64,000 nucleotides of DNA from assembly GCA_017308575.1 (NCBI GenBank), contig JAFKEQ010000001.1, forward strand, positions 1,051,296 through 1,115,295, read 5' to 3'. The stretch's first letter is position 1, and each line of letters begins with the position of its first letter. A program made the position numbers and the translations under genes. A model generated the notes under the pieces. That model did not search any database, was not told the DNA's origin, and worked only from the letters and a program-made list of their open reading frames with translations. The stretch comes from Afipia sp. GTDB lineage: Bacteria > Pseudomonadota > Alphaproteobacteria > Rhizobiales > Xanthobacteraceae. Shown in pieces: positions 26,113 to 34,675 of this stretch.

Positions 26113-26310
26113 ATGTCATCTTTTCTCAGCAGCATTGCTCTCCCCATCGCTCTCGCCGCCGTCACGGTGGTGTTGATGCTCGGTCTGTTCAACATGATGC
26201 GGGGCGGTTCGCCCAACACCTCGCAGAAGCTGATGCGTCTGCGCGTCCTGTTCCAGTTCATCGCGATCGTCATCGCCATGCTCGCCGTCTGGGCGCTTGG
26301 CAAAAGCTGA
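26113..26310 (+). CDS. Small two-helix membrane protein, HIG1-like
   Basis: 65 residues: helix one SIALPIALAAVTVVLMLGLF, a loop MMRGGSPNTSQKLMRLRV and helix two LFQFIAIVIAMLAVWAL. The central RGGSPNTSQKLMRLRV resembles the HIG1 (hypoxia-induced gene 1) loop, a family linked in mitochondria to respiratory supercomplexes. It precedes the cobalamin adenosyltransferase gene by 32 bases in the same direction and is probably cotranscribed. Confidence 0.78.
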   Translation: MSSFLSSIALPIALAAVTVVLMLGLFNMMRGGSPNTSQKLMRLRVLFQFIAIVIAMLAVWALGKS

Positions 26311-26342
26311 CGGGATTTCACCCGGGACAACGGATTCACGCG

Positions 26343-26915
26343 ATGGTTATTCTCAACCGGATTTACACCCGCACCGGCGATGACGGCACCACCGCGCTCG
26401 GTAGTGGCGAGCGCCGTGCGAAATACGATCTGCGTGTCAGCGCCTACGGAACCGTGGATGAGACCAACGCCGCGATTGGCGTGGCCCGCCTGCATCTGGG
26501 GGACACACCGGCGATCGATGGCATGCTCGGGCGGGTGCAGAACGATCTGTTCGATCTCGGCGCCGATCTCGCCGTGCCCCAGCGCGAGGGCAAGGCGGAG
26601 CGGCTGCGCGTGCTGGCAAGCCAAGTTGCGCGCCTCGAGCAGGACATCGACACGCTGAACGCCGATCTGGCCCCGCTGACGTCGTTTGTTTTGCCTGGCG
26701 GAACTCCGGCCGCAGCCCATCTGCATCTGGCTCGCACCATCTGCCGCAGGGCGGAACGGATCGTGGTGGAACTGGCATCCCAGCCCGACGAGCCGGTGAA
26801 TGAAGCGGCGATCCAGTATCTGAACCGGTTGTCGGATTTTCTCTTCGTGGCAAGCCGGTCTGCCAATAACAATGGTGCCGGCGACGTGCTTTGGGTGCCC
26901 GGTCAGAACCGTTGA
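26343..26915 (+). CDS. pduO: Cob(I)alamin adenosyltransferase, PduO type
   Basis: 190 residues. Transfers adenosyl from ATP to reduced cobalamin to make coenzyme B12. The PduO-type signature is complete: RIYTRTGDDGTTALGSGER (ATP-binding N-terminus), SAYGTVDETNAAIG, FVLPGGTPAAAHLHLART, CRRAER, and YLNRLSDFLFVASR near the C-terminus. The order HIG1-like gene, adenosyltransferase, etfBA is consistent with a link to B12-dependent acyl-CoA metabolism (inference). Confidence 0.93.
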   Translation: MVILNRIYTRTGDDGTTALGSGERRAKYDLRVSAYGTVDETNAAIGVARLHLGDTPAIDGMLGRVQNDLFDLGADLAVPQREGKAERLRVLASQVARLEQDIDTLNADLAPLTSFVLPGGTPAAAHLHLARTICRRAERIVVELASQPDEPVNEAAIQYLNRLSDFLFVASRSANNNGAGDVLWVPGQNR

Positions 26916-27033
26916 CGGCTGATATTAGGCATACCTTCCTTGTTTTCCAATTTTCGCGCGTTGACCCGGATTGGCGGGACCATTAGGTTCCGCCGCCACG
27001 AGATCAACACAAGTACGAGACGAAAGGGAACCG

Positions 27034-27780
27034 ATGAAGGTTCTGGTGCCGGTTAAGCGGGTCGTTGACTACAACGTCAAAATTCGCGTGAAGAGTGACG
27101 GGACGGGCGTCGAGCTCGCCAACGTCAAGATGTCGATGAATCCTTTCGACGAGATCGCCGTCGAGGAAGCCTTGCGCCTGAAGGAAGCGGGCAAGGCGAC
27201 CGAGGTCGTGGTGGTGTCGATCGGACCTGCGCAGGCGTCGGAAACCATCCGCACCGGCCTCGCGATGGGCGCCGATCGTGGCATCCTGGTGAAGACCGAT
27301 GCGGCGGTCGAGCCGCTCGCCGTCGCCAAGATCCTGAAGAAGATCGCCGAGGACGAAAAGCCCGGCCTGATCATTCTCGGCAAGCAGGCGATCGATGACG
27401 ACAGCAACCAGACCGGCCAGATGCTGGCCGCGCTGCTCGGCTGGTCGCAGGCGACTTTCGCCTCGAAGCTCGAAGTCGATGGATCGGACTTCAAGGTGAC
27501 CCGCGAAGTCGATGGCGGCCTCCAGACCGTGAAGATCAAGGGCCCGGCGATCGTCACTACTGACCTTCGTCTCAACGAGCCGCGCTATGCGAGCCTGCCG
27601 AACATCATGAAGGCGAAGAAGAAGCCGATCGATGAAAAGGCCGCCGATACGTTCGGTATCGATCTGTCGCCGCGTCTCGAAGTTCTGAAAACCTCCGAAC
27701 CGCCGGGCCGCAAGGCGGGCGTCAAGGTCAAGGACGTCGCTGAACTGGTGTCGAAACTCAAGGAAGCGGGGGCGCTCTGA
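27034..27780 (+). CDS. etfB: Electron transfer flavoprotein beta subunit
   Basis: 248 residues; forms the EtfAB heterodimer that takes electrons from acyl-CoA and other dehydrogenases to ETF:quinone oxidoreductase. Family phrases: [60 protein letters not shown] lies before the ATG. Its stop overlaps the etfA start in TGATG. Confidence 0.96.
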   Translation: MKVLVPVKRVVDYNVKIRVKSDGTGVELANVKMSMNPFDEIAVEEALRLKEAGKATEVVVVSIGPAQASETIRTGLAMGADRGILVKTDAAVEPLAVAKILKKIAEDEKPGLIILGKQAIDDDSNQTGQMLAALLGWSQATFASKLEVDGSDFKVTREVDGGLQTVKIKGPAIVTTDLRLNEPRYASLPNIMKAKKKPIDEKAADTFGIDLSPRLEVLKTSEPPGRKAGVKVKDVAELVSKLKEAGAL

Positions 27781-28709
27781 TGGCGACGTTGCTGATTGCC
27801 GAACACGACAACGCATCGATCAAGGATGCCACCAACAAGGCGCTGACCGCCGCTGCCGCGCTGGGCGGCGCGGTCGATGTGCTGGTGGCGGGCGAGGGCG
27901 CCAAGGGCGCGGCCGAAGCGGCCGCCAAGCTCAAGGGCGTCCGCAAGGTGCTGCTCGCCGATGGCGCGGCCTATGCGCACGATCTGGCCGAGCCGCTGGC
28001 CGCGCTGATCGTTTCGCTGGCCGGTCCCTACGATGCCATCGTTGCCCCGGCGACCACGCGTTACAAGAACACGCTGCCGCGCGTCGCGGCGCTGCTCGAC
28101 GTGGCGCAGATCTCCGAGATCATCAAGGTGGTGTCGCCCGACACGTTCGAGCGCCCGATCTATGCCGGCAACGCGATCCAGACCGTGAAGTCGAAGGACG
28201 CGAAGAAGGTCATCACCGTCCGCACCTCGACATTCGGTGCGACCGGCGACGGCGGCAGCGCGTCGGTCGAGAACGCCGCGGCTGCGGCCGATCCGGCACT
28301 TTCGAGCTTCGTCGGTGAGGAAGTCGCCAAGAGCGACCGTCCGGAACTGACCTCGGCGAAGATCATTGTGTCCGGTGGCCGCGCCATGCAGAGCCGTGAG
28401 AACTTCACCAAGTACATCGAGCCGCTGGCGGACAAGCTGGGCGCCGGTGTCGGCGCTTCGCGCGCCGCGGTGGACGCCGGCTACGCGCCGAACGACTGGC
28501 AGGTCGGCCAGACCGGCAAGGTGGTCGCGCCCGAACTGTACATCGCCATCGGCATCTCCGGTGCGATCCAGCATCTGGCCGGCATGAAGGACTCCAAGGT
28601 GATCGTCGCGATCAACAAGGACGAAGATGCGCCGATCTTCCAGGTCGCCGATTTCGGCCTGGTGGCCGACCTCTATCAGGCGGTCCCCGAACTGACTGCG
28701 GCACTTTGA
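27780..28709 (+). CDS. etfA: Electron transfer flavoprotein alpha subunit
   Basis: 309 residues. The C-terminal FAD domain is clear: [54 protein letters not shown], and [20 protein letters not shown]. Translationally coupled to etfB. A GC-rich hairpin follows at 28718 and then the 3-hydroxybutyryl-CoA dehydrogenase gene, so ETF and a beta-oxidation type enzyme sit together. Confidence 0.96.
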   Translation: MATLLIAEHDNASIKDATNKALTAAAALGGAVDVLVAGEGAKGAAEAAAKLKGVRKVLLADGAAYAHDLAEPLAALIVSLAGPYDAIVAPATTRYKNTLPRVAALLDVAQISEIIKVVSPDTFERPIYAGNAIQTVKSKDAKKVITVRTSTFGATGDGGSASVENAAAAADPALSSFVGEEVAKSDRPELTSAKIIVSGGRAMQSRENFTKYIEPLADKLGAGVGASRAAVDAGYAPNDWQVGQTGKVVAPELYIAIGISGAIQHLAGMKDSKVIVAINKDEDAPIFQVADFGLVADLYQAVPELTAAL

Positions 28710-28717
28710 TCGAATGG

Positions 28718-28742
28718 ATCCCGGCGCATTTTGCGCCGGGAT
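28718..28742 (+). terminator. Perfect hairpin after etfA (no T tract)
   Basis: Eleven-base stem ATCCCGGCGCA (28718-28728) / TGCGCCGGGAT (28732-28742) with a three-base loop. It lacks a proper T run, so it may stabilise the etfBA message or give partial termination before hbd instead of full termination. Confidence 0.6.
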
Positions 28743-28830
28743 TGTGCTATGATGGGTGTCCGGCCCGGCGGAATGATCAAGGACCTGCCGGATCGGATAT
28801 GATGTGAGAACGGGACAGAGACCGGAAGCG

Positions 28831-29709
28831 ATGACAGCGATCAAGACGGTTGGTGTGATTGGATCTGGTCAGATGGGCAACGGCATCGCGCATGTGGCTG
28901 CGCTTGCCGGCTTCCACGTGATCCTCAACGATGTGTCCGAAGACCGCCTGAAGTCGGCGATGGCCACGATCAACGGCAATCTCTCGCGCCAGGTCGCCCG
29001 CAAGACAATCACTGAAGACGCGCACAAGAAGGCGCTCGCCCGAATCTCGTCGTCCGATACGCTTGACGGTCTCGCCGCCTGCGATCTGGTGATCGAAACG
29101 GCGGTCGAGAAGGAAGACATCAAGCGCAAGATTTTCCACGACCTCTGCGCCGTGCTGAAGCCCGAGGCGATCATCGCCTCCAACTCCTCGTCGATCTCGA
29201 TCACGCGCCTTGCCGCCTCGACCGATCGTCCGGAGCGCTTCATCGGCATCCATTTCATGAATCCGGTTCCGGTGATGGAGCTGGTCGAACTGATCCGCGG
29301 TATTGCCACCGACGATAAGACGTTCGATGCCGCCCGCACCTTCGTGACCAAGCTGGGCAAGCAGATCGCGGTGTCGGAGGATTTCCCGGCCTTCATCGTC
29401 AATCGCATCCTGCTGCCGATGATCAACGAGGCGATCTATACGCTGTATGAAGGCGTCGGCAATGTCGAAGCCATCGACGCTGCGATGAAGCTCGGCGCGC
29501 ATCATCCGATGGGGCCGCTTGAACTGGCGGACTTCATCGGTCTCGATACCTGTCTCTCGATCATGCAGGTGCTGCATGAAGGGCTCGCCGATTCCAAGTA
29601 TCGCCCGTGCCCGCTGCTGGTGAAGTATGTCGAGGCCGGCTGGCTCGGCCGCAAGTCGCAGCGCGGCTTCTACGATTATCGCGGCGACAAGCCGGTCCCG
29701 ACGCGCTGA
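28831..29709 (+). CDS. hbdA: 3-hydroxybutyryl-CoA dehydrogenase
   Basis: 292 residues; NAD-linked oxidation of 3-hydroxyacyl-CoA to acetoacetyl-CoA, or the reverse. Rossmann motif GSGQMGNGIA (residues 11-20), SNSSSISIT, catalytic His/Glu region RFIGIHFMNPVPVMELVE, and C-terminal DFIGLDTCLSIM and RKSQRGFYDY. ATG 28831 has GGAAGCG before it. Together with EtfBA it suggests fatty acid, butanoate or polyhydroxybutyrate metabolism. Confidence 0.94.
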   Translation: MTAIKTVGVIGSGQMGNGIAHVAALAGFHVILNDVSEDRLKSAMATINGNLSRQVARKTITEDAHKKALARISSSDTLDGLAACDLVIETAVEKEDIKRKIFHDLCAVLKPEAIIASNSSSISITRLAASTDRPERFIGIHFMNPVPVMELVELIRGIATDDKTFDAARTFVTKLGKQIAVSEDFPAFIVNRILLPMINEAIYTLYEGVGNVEAIDAAMKLGAHHPMGPLELADFIGLDTCLSIMQVLHEGLADSKYRPCPLLVKYVEAGWLGRKSQRGFYDYRGDKPVPTR

Positions 29710-29789
29710 CGCGCGAAAGCCCGTCTTCCAGACTTTGTTAACCCTCTCCGCCTAGGTTCGCGCCTGTCGAGTCGGGAGAGTGTGCTTCA

Positions 29790-29966
29790 ATGGACGTGAT
29801 GAGCATTGTCAGCAGCATGATGGCCATGCAGGCTGCCAACACCCAGCAGCAGATCGCGACCAGCGTCATGAAGCAGAATATCGATTCGGAAAAATCGGTG
29901 CTGCAGTTGCTCCAGCCCGCCGCAAACCCGCCGGGCGTCGGCGGCAATCTCGATATTTCTGTCTGA
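29790..29966 (+). CDS. Short YjfB-like putative motility protein
   Basis: 58 residues, ATG 29790 with GGGAGAG eight bases upstream. The N-terminus MDVMSIVSSMMAMQAANTQQ followed by IATSVMKQNI and the ending PPGVGGNLDISV match the short YjfB family (N-terminal SxAxxM-type helix, MxxxID, G-NLDISV), annotated as putative motility proteins. No flagellar or chemotaxis genes are adjacent. Function unknown. Confidence 0.7.
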   Translation: MDVMSIVSSMMAMQAANTQQQIATSVMKQNIDSEKSVLQLLQPAANPPGVGGNLDISV

Positions 29967-29969
29967 CTT

Positions 29970-30194
29970 TCATTCGGCGGGCACCGGCCGGCCGGGAGTC
30001 TTTCGACCTGTCAGTTCAGGCAGCTCTGGAGCAGAGCCTGCCAGATCTTCACCGTGACAATCATCCCACGGCATTCCTGCGATTTCCGTCAGGTGAGTCA
30101 TCCGCTCGGCATGGCGCCATGCGATGTCGAAGACGCGGGCATAAAGGCTGCCCGCGTCACGCTTGGGCGGGACCTTCTCAGGCCGCGCGTTCAT
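29970..30194 (-). CDS. Hypothetical 74-residue protein
   Basis: Starts 17 bases inside the end of the VOC gene and reads on in the same direction, as in an operon. Sequence is soluble and charged, with RDAGSLYARVFDIAWRHAER, MPWDDCHGEDLAGSAPELP and one Cys. I do not recognise it. It fills an otherwise empty 210-base gap with a normal composition, which supports it weakly. Confidence 0.4.
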   Translation of the reverse strand: MNARPEKVPPKRDAGSLYARVFDIAWRHAERMTHLTEIAGMPWDDCHGEDLAGSAPELPELTGRKTPGRPVPAE

Positions 30195-30654
30195 AGGCTT
30201 GCTTCAGCGCCGCGATGTCGAGCTTGGTCATCGTCATGACCGCTTCCATGATCTTCTGCGACTGCGCGGGCGATGCGTTTCCCATCAGGTGAGGCATCTC
30301 GCTCGGCACGATCTGCCACGACAGGCCGAACTTGTCTTTCAGCCAGCCGCACTGTTGCGTCTCGCCGCCTTCCGACAGCTTGTCCCAGTAATAATCGATC
30401 TCCTGCTGCGTTTCGCAGTTCACCATGAACGAGATGGCGGGAGAGAACGTGAACATCGGCGGTCCGTTCAGCGCCAGGAATTTCTGGCCCGCGATTTCCA
30501 GTTCTGCGGTCATTACCGAGCCCTTCGGCATCGGCATGTTGTCGCCATAGCGGGAGATGTGTCCGACCTTCGCGCTCTTGAAGACGGATTTGTAGAAGTT
30601 GACGGCTTCCTCGGCCTTGCCGTCGAAAAACAGGCACGGAACGATCGTCTGCAT
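30178..30654 (-). CDS. VOC-family (PhnB-like) protein
   Basis: 158 residues. PhnB-type glyoxalase/bleomycin-resistance fold: IVPCLFFDGKAEEAVNFYKS, VMTAELEIAGQKFLALNG, SFMVNCETQQEIDYYWDKL and KFGLSWQIVP. The family includes misannotated 3-demethylubiquinone methyltransferases; catalytic role unknown. The ATG at 30654 has AGGAGG. It belongs to the ArsR-SRPBCC-DUF1428-VOC run. Confidence 0.88.
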   Translation of the reverse strand: MQTIVPCLFFDGKAEEAVNFYKSVFKSAKVGHISRYGDNMPMPKGSVMTAELEIAGQKFLALNGPPMFTFSPAISFMVNCETQQEIDYYWDKLSEGGETQQCGWLKDKFGLSWQIVPSEMPHLMGNASPAQSQKIMEAVMTMTKLDIAALKQAYERAA

Positions 30655-30701
30655 GGATTCCTCCTGAGGTGTTTGTCGTGTGAGCGGCGACGGCCGGGGC
30701 C

Positions 30702-31061
30702 TTACGCTGTGACGATGGTGTCGAACCCGCCGAAGAACATGCGCTTGCCGTCGAACGGCAGCGTCTTCGGGTCCATCATGTCCGCGAGGCGCGGGTCCTT
30801 CATCACCTTCTCCATCACCCGGTCGCGATGCTTGCGCGACTTGTAGGTGATCCAGGAAAACACGACGGTCTCGCCGGCCTTCAACTTCACGCTCTGCGGG
30901 AAGGAGGTGATCTTGCCGGGCTTGACGTCCTCCGCTACGCACTCGCGGTAATCCAGCGCGCCGTGATCGAGCCAGACCCGGCAGGCTTTCTTTGCCATTG
31001 CCTTATAGGCGGCCAGATTTTTCTTCGGCACGGGCAAAACGAATCCGTCGACATACTGCAT
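30702..31061 (-). CDS. DUF1428-family protein
   Basis: 119 residues: MQYVDGFVLPVPKKNLAAYK, ACRVWLDHGALDYRECVAED, VVFSWITYKSRKHRD, then FDGKRMFFGGFDTIV. This fits the DUF1428 dimeric alpha-beta barrel family (E. coli YbaA type), of unknown function. AAAGGAA precedes the ATG. Middle gene of the cluster between SRPBCC and VOC. Confidence 0.88.
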   Translation of the reverse strand: MQYVDGFVLPVPKKNLAAYKAMAKKACRVWLDHGALDYRECVAEDVKPGKITSFPQSVKLKAGETVVFSWITYKSRKHRDRVMEKVMKDPRLADMMDPKTLPFDGKRMFFGGFDTIVTA

Positions 31062-31103
31062 GTTGAATTCCTTTCTTGATCGATGTGCGGAGCTGCCAGC
31101 GGC

Positions 31104-31538
31104 TCAGGCAAAATATCGTTCGAGTTTGTCGAGCGTGCCGGTCCAACCGCGCTTGTGGCCGTCGCGAGCGTCCTCGTTGAAGAATTTGTCGTGCGTGAGT
31201 GTCAGGAGCGTGATGTCGCCCTCGGCGCGCAGCGCAACGGTCACCTGCGACATGCGCTCTGGCGTGGAGTGCCAGGCCCAACTGAATACCAGCCGCTGCG
31301 GCGGCGTGACCTCGAGATATTCGCCGCCGACCTCATGATACTGGCCGTCGTCGGTCTTGAAGCTGACGCGGTAGAGACCGCCCGCGCGGACATCCATGTC
31401 CGCCTTCACGGTATCGGTCAGGGTGTGTGCGGGTCCGAACCACTGGACGAGTTTTTTCGGGTCCGTCCACGCTTCGAAGACTTTTTCGGCGGGAGCGTTG
31501 AGGCGGCGGGCGAGGGTGAGGCTTGGCTGGGTGAGCAT
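31104..31538 (-). CDS. SRPBCC (AHSA1-like) domain protein
   Basis: 144 residues: LTLARRLNAPAEKVFEAWTD, KLVQWFGPAH, GGLYRVSF, GGEYLEVTPPQRLVFSW and GTLDKLERYF. This is the START-like ligand-binding fold of the Aha1 family that commonly pairs with ArsR regulators. GGAGAAGGA lies before the ATG. The first 121 bases overlap the 3' end of the ArsR gene in another frame. Confidence 0.9.
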   Translation of the reverse strand: MLTQPSLTLARRLNAPAEKVFEAWTDPKKLVQWFGPAHTLTDTVKADMDVRAGGLYRVSFKTDDGQYHEVGGEYLEVTPPQRLVFSWAWHSTPERMSQVTVALRAEGDITLLTLTHDKFFNEDARDGHKRGWTGTLDKLERYFA

Positions 31539-31867
31539 AAGTCCTTCTCCACGAAAGCGGCGAGACGATCGAGTTGGGCGGTCCAGAAGCGCTGATAACG
31601 GCTGAGCCATTCCATGGCCTGCTCCATCGGAGCCGCGGTCAGACGGCACGTTACGGTCCGCCCGGTCTTGGTCCTGGTGATGAGCCCTGCGTCCGAGAGC
31701 ACATCGAGATGTTTCATGATGGCTGGCAGCGACATGGCGAACGGTTTCGCCAGTTCGCTGATGGTGACGTTGTCGCGTCCCTCCAGTTCCGCCAGTAGCG
31801 CACGCCGCGTCGGATCGGCGACGGCGGCGAAAACACGGTTCAGATGGTCGCTCGAATAGTAAACCAT
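31418..31867 (-). CDS. ArsR-family transcription regulator
   Basis: 149 residues. Winged helix: VFAAVADPTRRALLAEL, VTISELAKPFAMSLPAIMKH, LSDAGLITRTKTGRTVTCRL. No arsenic- or metal-binding cysteine motif (no CVC), as is usual for the SRPBCC-linked branch. The last 40 residues (PPKKSSKRGRTRK region) are basic and read through the start of the SRPBCC gene. Its ATG (31865-31867) lies inside a palindrome that is a likely self-operator. Confidence 0.88.
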   Translation of the reverse strand: MVYYSSDHLNRVFAAVADPTRRALLAELEGRDNVTISELAKPFAMSLPAIMKHLDVLSDAGLITRTKTGRTVTCRLTAAPMEQAMEWLSRYQRFWTAQLDRLAAFVEKDLCSPSQASPSPAASTLPPKKSSKRGRTRKNSSSGSDPHTP

Positions 31868-31873
31868 TTGGTT
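31862..31873. promoter_or_regulatory. Candidate ArsR operator over the start codon
   Basis: AACCATTTGGTT: five-base arms AACCA/TGGTT with a two-base centre. The start codon of the ArsR gene is within it. A related palindrome with AACC...GGTT ends precedes the second SRPBCC-linked ArsR gene at 40068. Confidence 0.55.
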
Positions 31874-31944
31874 AAGTATAGAGACGCGGCCGGCCACGTC
31901 AAGAGGCGGCTCCCTGGGGAACCGCGATCAATCGACATGAGTGA

Positions 31945-32631
31945 TTATTGCCCTGAGGCGGCCTTGATGAGCTTGATCGCGTCGTCGCTCGCCCATTCGG
32001 CCGGGCCCGCGATGGTGGCGATTTCGCAGCCCGCGCCGTCGACCAGAACGGAGGTCGGCATGCCCAGCGCACGTCCGACGGCCTTCAATTCCTGAAAGAC
32101 CCTGGCCTTCGGATCGGCGAAAAAGCCCAGGCGAGTGAGGTTGCCTTCTTTCAGGAAATCCTTCGGCTTGTGAAGGTCGCGGGTATCGATATTGATGGCG
32201 ACAACTTCGAAATCCTTGCTGCCCAGCTTGCCCTCCAACTCGTCAAGTGCGGGCATTTCCTTCCGGCATGGCACGCACCACGTCGCCCACAGATTGACCA
32301 GTACGGTCCGGCCGCGCCATTCGGACAGCTTGCGCGCCTTTCCATCGGCGTCCTCGAAGGCGAGGTCCGGCACGCGCAGGGGGCTCTTCGCCATGGTTAA
32401 TGCGGCGACCTCGCCGCGCGCCAGCGGAGCGATCTTTTTCGCCAGATCGACCGCCGGGCGGCAGGTCGGATCGCCGGGTGGATTGCCTGTCAGGCCATCG
32501 ATCCCGTATACCCCGACATATCCGATCGCAGCGCCGACAAAAACGGCGGCGATCACCATCGGGATGCGGCGGAGGGGTTTCCGAGGCTGGCCGGTTTGCT
32601 GCTGGACGGGATCAGGCATCGTGCTTGTCAT
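31945..32631 (-). CDS. tlpA: Membrane-anchored thiol:disulfide oxidoreductase TlpA
   Basis: 228 residues. One N-terminal membrane anchor (RRIPMVIAAVFVGAAIGYVG) and a periplasmic thioredoxin domain with active site WCVPC (Cys 119 and 122) in LVNLWATWCVPCRKEMPALD. The sequence closely recalls Bradyrhizobium TlpA, including DLAFEDADGK and IATIAGPAEWASDDA, and TlpA there is needed for cytochrome aa3 biogenesis by reducing copper-site cysteines. Divergent from argH. The start is uncertain between ATG 32631 and ATG 32619. Confidence 0.93.
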   Translation of the reverse strand: MTSTMPDPVQQQTGQPRKPLRRIPMVIAAVFVGAAIGYVGVYGIDGLTGNPPGDPTCRPAVDLAKKIAPLARGEVAALTMAKSPLRVPDLAFEDADGKARKLSEWRGRTVLVNLWATWCVPCRKEMPALDELEGKLGSKDFEVVAINIDTRDLHKPKDFLKEGNLTRLGFFADPKARVFQELKAVGRALGMPTSVLVDGAGCEIATIAGPAEWASDDAIKLIKAASGQ

Positions 32632-32711
32632 ACTCCGGGGCGGGTTGGCTGCGATGATGGTTTGTGAAATTGATGAAGGCTTTGAGCCGGCAAGCGAATG
32701 AGTAAGAGCGC

Positions 32712-34109
32712 ATGAGCAACAAGATGTGGGGCGGCCGCTTCGGTGAAAGCCCCGATGCGATCATGGAGGAAATCAACGTCTCGATCGACGTCGATCAACA
32801 CCTTTACGCCCAGGACATTGCTGCGTCCAAGGCCCATGCAGCCATGCTGGCCGCTCAAGGCATCATTACGGCGAACGATGCAAAAAACATCACGGGTGGT
32901 CTAGACACGATTTTGTCAGAGATCGGCAAGGGCACCTTCACATTCAAGCGCGCGCTTGAAGACATCCATATGAATGTCGAGAGCCGCTTGGGTGAACTGA
33001 TCGGACCGGCGGCAGGCCGCCTCCATACCGCGCGCTCGCGCAACGATCAGGTTGCAACCGATTTCCGTCTCTATGTGCGCGATGTCATCGACGACATCGA
33101 CAAGGCGCTTGCGGCGTTTCAGCGCGCGCTGGTCGATCGCGCCATCGAGCATGCCGAGACCGTCATGCCGGGCTTCACCCATCTGCAGACCGCGCAGCCC
33201 GTGACCTTCGGCCATCATCTCTTGGCCTATACCGAAATGGCGTCGCGCGATCGCGGCCGGTTCATTGACGCACGCCAGCGTCTGAACGAAAGTCCGCTCG
33301 GCGCCGCTGCGCTCGCCGGTACGTCGTTCCCGATCGATCGCCATGCAACCGCAAGCGCGCTCGGCTTCGACCGGCCGATGGCGAATTCGCTCGACGCGGT
33401 CTCAGATCGTGACTTCGTGCTCGAAACCTTGTCGGCAGCAGCGATCACGGCGGTGCATCTGTCGCGCTTTGCCGAGGAGATCGTGATCTGGACCTCGCCG
33501 CTGGTCGGCCTCGTGAAACTGTCGGACAAGTTCACCACCGGCTCGTCGATCATGCCGCAGAAGAGAAATCCCGATGCCGCAGAACTGGTGCGCGCCAAGA
33601 CCGGCCGCGTGATCGGCTCGCTCAACGCGCTTCTGATCGTCATGAAGGGACTTCCGCTCGCCTATCAAAAGGACATGCAGGAAGACAAGCAGGGCGCGAT
33701 GGAAGCTTTCGCGGCACTGTCGCTGGCGATCCGCGCCATGACCGGCATGACGCTCGATCTGGTGCCGGAAGAGGCGCGGATGAAGGTCGCAGCGGGCGAG
33801 GGCTACGCCACGGCCACGGATCTGGCCGACTGGCTGGTCCGCACCCTGAAAATGCCGTTCCGCGATGCGCATCATGTGACCGGCCGCATCGTCGCCAAAG
33901 CCGCGGAGAAGGGATTGGCCCTGCACAAGATCCCGCTGGCGGAGATGCAGGCGATCGAGCCCAAAATCACGGAAGGTGTGTTCGACGTGCTGTCGGTGCA
34001 GGCCTCGGTGGAGAGCCGCACGAGCTACGGCGGCACGGCGCCGGCCAATGTCCGCGCGCAGGCCAAGGAATGGCTCAAGCGGCTGGAAAAAGAGCAAAAT
34101 TCGGGCTGA
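32712..34109 (+). CDS. argH: Argininosuccinate lyase
   Basis: 465 residues; final step of arginine synthesis, splitting argininosuccinate into arginine and fumarate. Starts KMWGGRFGE, with [20 protein letters not shown], the His of [16 protein letters not shown] and the superfamily signature [12 protein letters not shown]. First gene of argH-lptM-lysA, but an intergenic repeat pair separates it from lptM. Confidence 0.97.
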   Translation: MSNKMWGGRFGESPDAIMEEINVSIDVDQHLYAQDIAASKAHAAMLAAQGIITANDAKNITGGLDTILSEIGKGTFTFKRALEDIHMNVESRLGELIGPAAGRLHTARSRNDQVATDFRLYVRDVIDDIDKALAAFQRALVDRAIEHAETVMPGFTHLQTAQPVTFGHHLLAYTEMASRDRGRFIDARQRLNESPLGAAALAGTSFPIDRHATASALGFDRPMANSLDAVSDRDFVLETLSAAAITAVHLSRFAEEIVIWTSPLVGLVKLSDKFTTGSSIMPQKRNPDAAELVRAKTGRVIGSLNALLIVMKGLPLAYQKDMQEDKQGAMEAFAALSLAIRAMTGMTLDLVPEEARMKVAAGEGYATATDLADWLVRTLKMPFRDAHHVTGRIVAKAAEKGLALHKIPLAEMQAIEPKITEGVFDVLSVQASVESRTSYGGTAPANVRAQAKEWLKRLEKEQNSG

Positions 34110-34183
34110 CCCCGCAAAAATTGAAGATTGCGGGCCTCGCCAGAGCGGCCTCTTCTTTGTATGGTGGCGCGCAATTCAAGGAC

Positions 34184-34256
34184 GAGTGATCCGGTCCTGA
34201 CATTCGTGTTCCTTCTGCGCAGGCAGTGTACGAATGTCAGAACCAAAGGATCACTC
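34184..34256. repeat. Bulged long palindrome, first of a mirror-image pair (locus 2)
   Basis: Left arm 34184-34207, right arm 34230-34256, complementary over 24 bases with one mismatch and an extra AAA in the right arm (34244-34246) between a 9-bp outer and 15-bp inner stem. The inner stem ends in CTGACATTCGT. Same architecture as 11548-11626. Confidence 0.85.
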
Positions 34257-34270
34257 GGATTATAACGACC

Positions 34271-34341
34271 GGTGTCCTTTCGTATCCGACGTTTGCACGG
34301 AGGGCGCTGCAGAATGACGCAAACGTCGGATACGGGACACC
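34271..34341. repeat. Bulged long palindrome, second of the pair (locus 2)
   Basis: Left arm 34271-34296, right arm 34319-34341, complementary over 23 bases with an extra TTT in the left arm (34278-34280) between a 7-bp outer and 16-bp inner stem. The inner stem ends in CCGACGTTTGC. Same architecture as 11639-11716 and 14 bases from its mirror partner. It ends six bases before the chosen lptM start. Confidence 0.85.
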
Positions 34342-34346
34342 AGCGC

Positions 34347-34625
34347 GTGACCTCTCGCCCGAATCGTTCTTTTCCGAAATTGGCAGCCATCGGGCTGATT
34401 GCTCTGTCATGCGCGCTCGCGGGATGCGGCCGCAAGGCCGGGCTCGATCTGCCGCCGGGCACCGTTGCGGATCCGAGCAACACGCCAAACATGCGGTCTG
34501 ACACCAGCAATCCCAATTCTGCGACGAATCTGCAGAGTGAAGTTGCCCGTGTTCCGGGGACGAGCATCGCGGTTGCACCGCGCGGCGAGAAGAAACGTAT
34601 CCCGCTCGATGCGATTCTGGACTGA
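34347..34625 (+). CDS. lptM: LptM-family lipoprotein
   Basis: About 92 residues. Signal peptide with lipobox: LAAIGLIALSCALAGCGRKAGLDLPPG, the hallmark of the small LptM (YifL) lipoproteins that help LptD mature in the outer membrane LPS translocon. The position between argH and lysA is conserved for this family. I prefer GTG 34347 because an ATG at 34314 would encode its first residues from the right arm of the adjacent palindrome. The tail ends RGEKKRIPLDAILD. Confidence 0.85.
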   Translation: MTSRPNRSFPKLAAIGLIALSCALAGCGRKAGLDLPPGTVADPSNTPNMRSDTSNPNSATNLQSEVARVPGTSIAVAPRGEKKRIPLDAILD

Positions 34626-34647
34626 CCGGTGTCCCGCATCCGACGTT
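34626..34647. repeat. Partial copy of a palindrome arm
   Basis: CCGGTGTCCCGCATCCGACG is nearly identical to the complement of the right arm of the palindrome at 34271-34341 and carries no TTT bulge. Only one arm is present, directly after the lptM stop. Confidence 0.65.
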
Positions 34648-34675
34648 GTTTCATCCAACGCTTTATCGCCAGATC

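Noticed and set aside
34184..34341. Ordinary rho-independent terminators after argH
   Set aside because: Arms are far longer than needed, there is no T run, and the same bulged mirror pair recurs at 11548-11716, so a repeat element explains them better.
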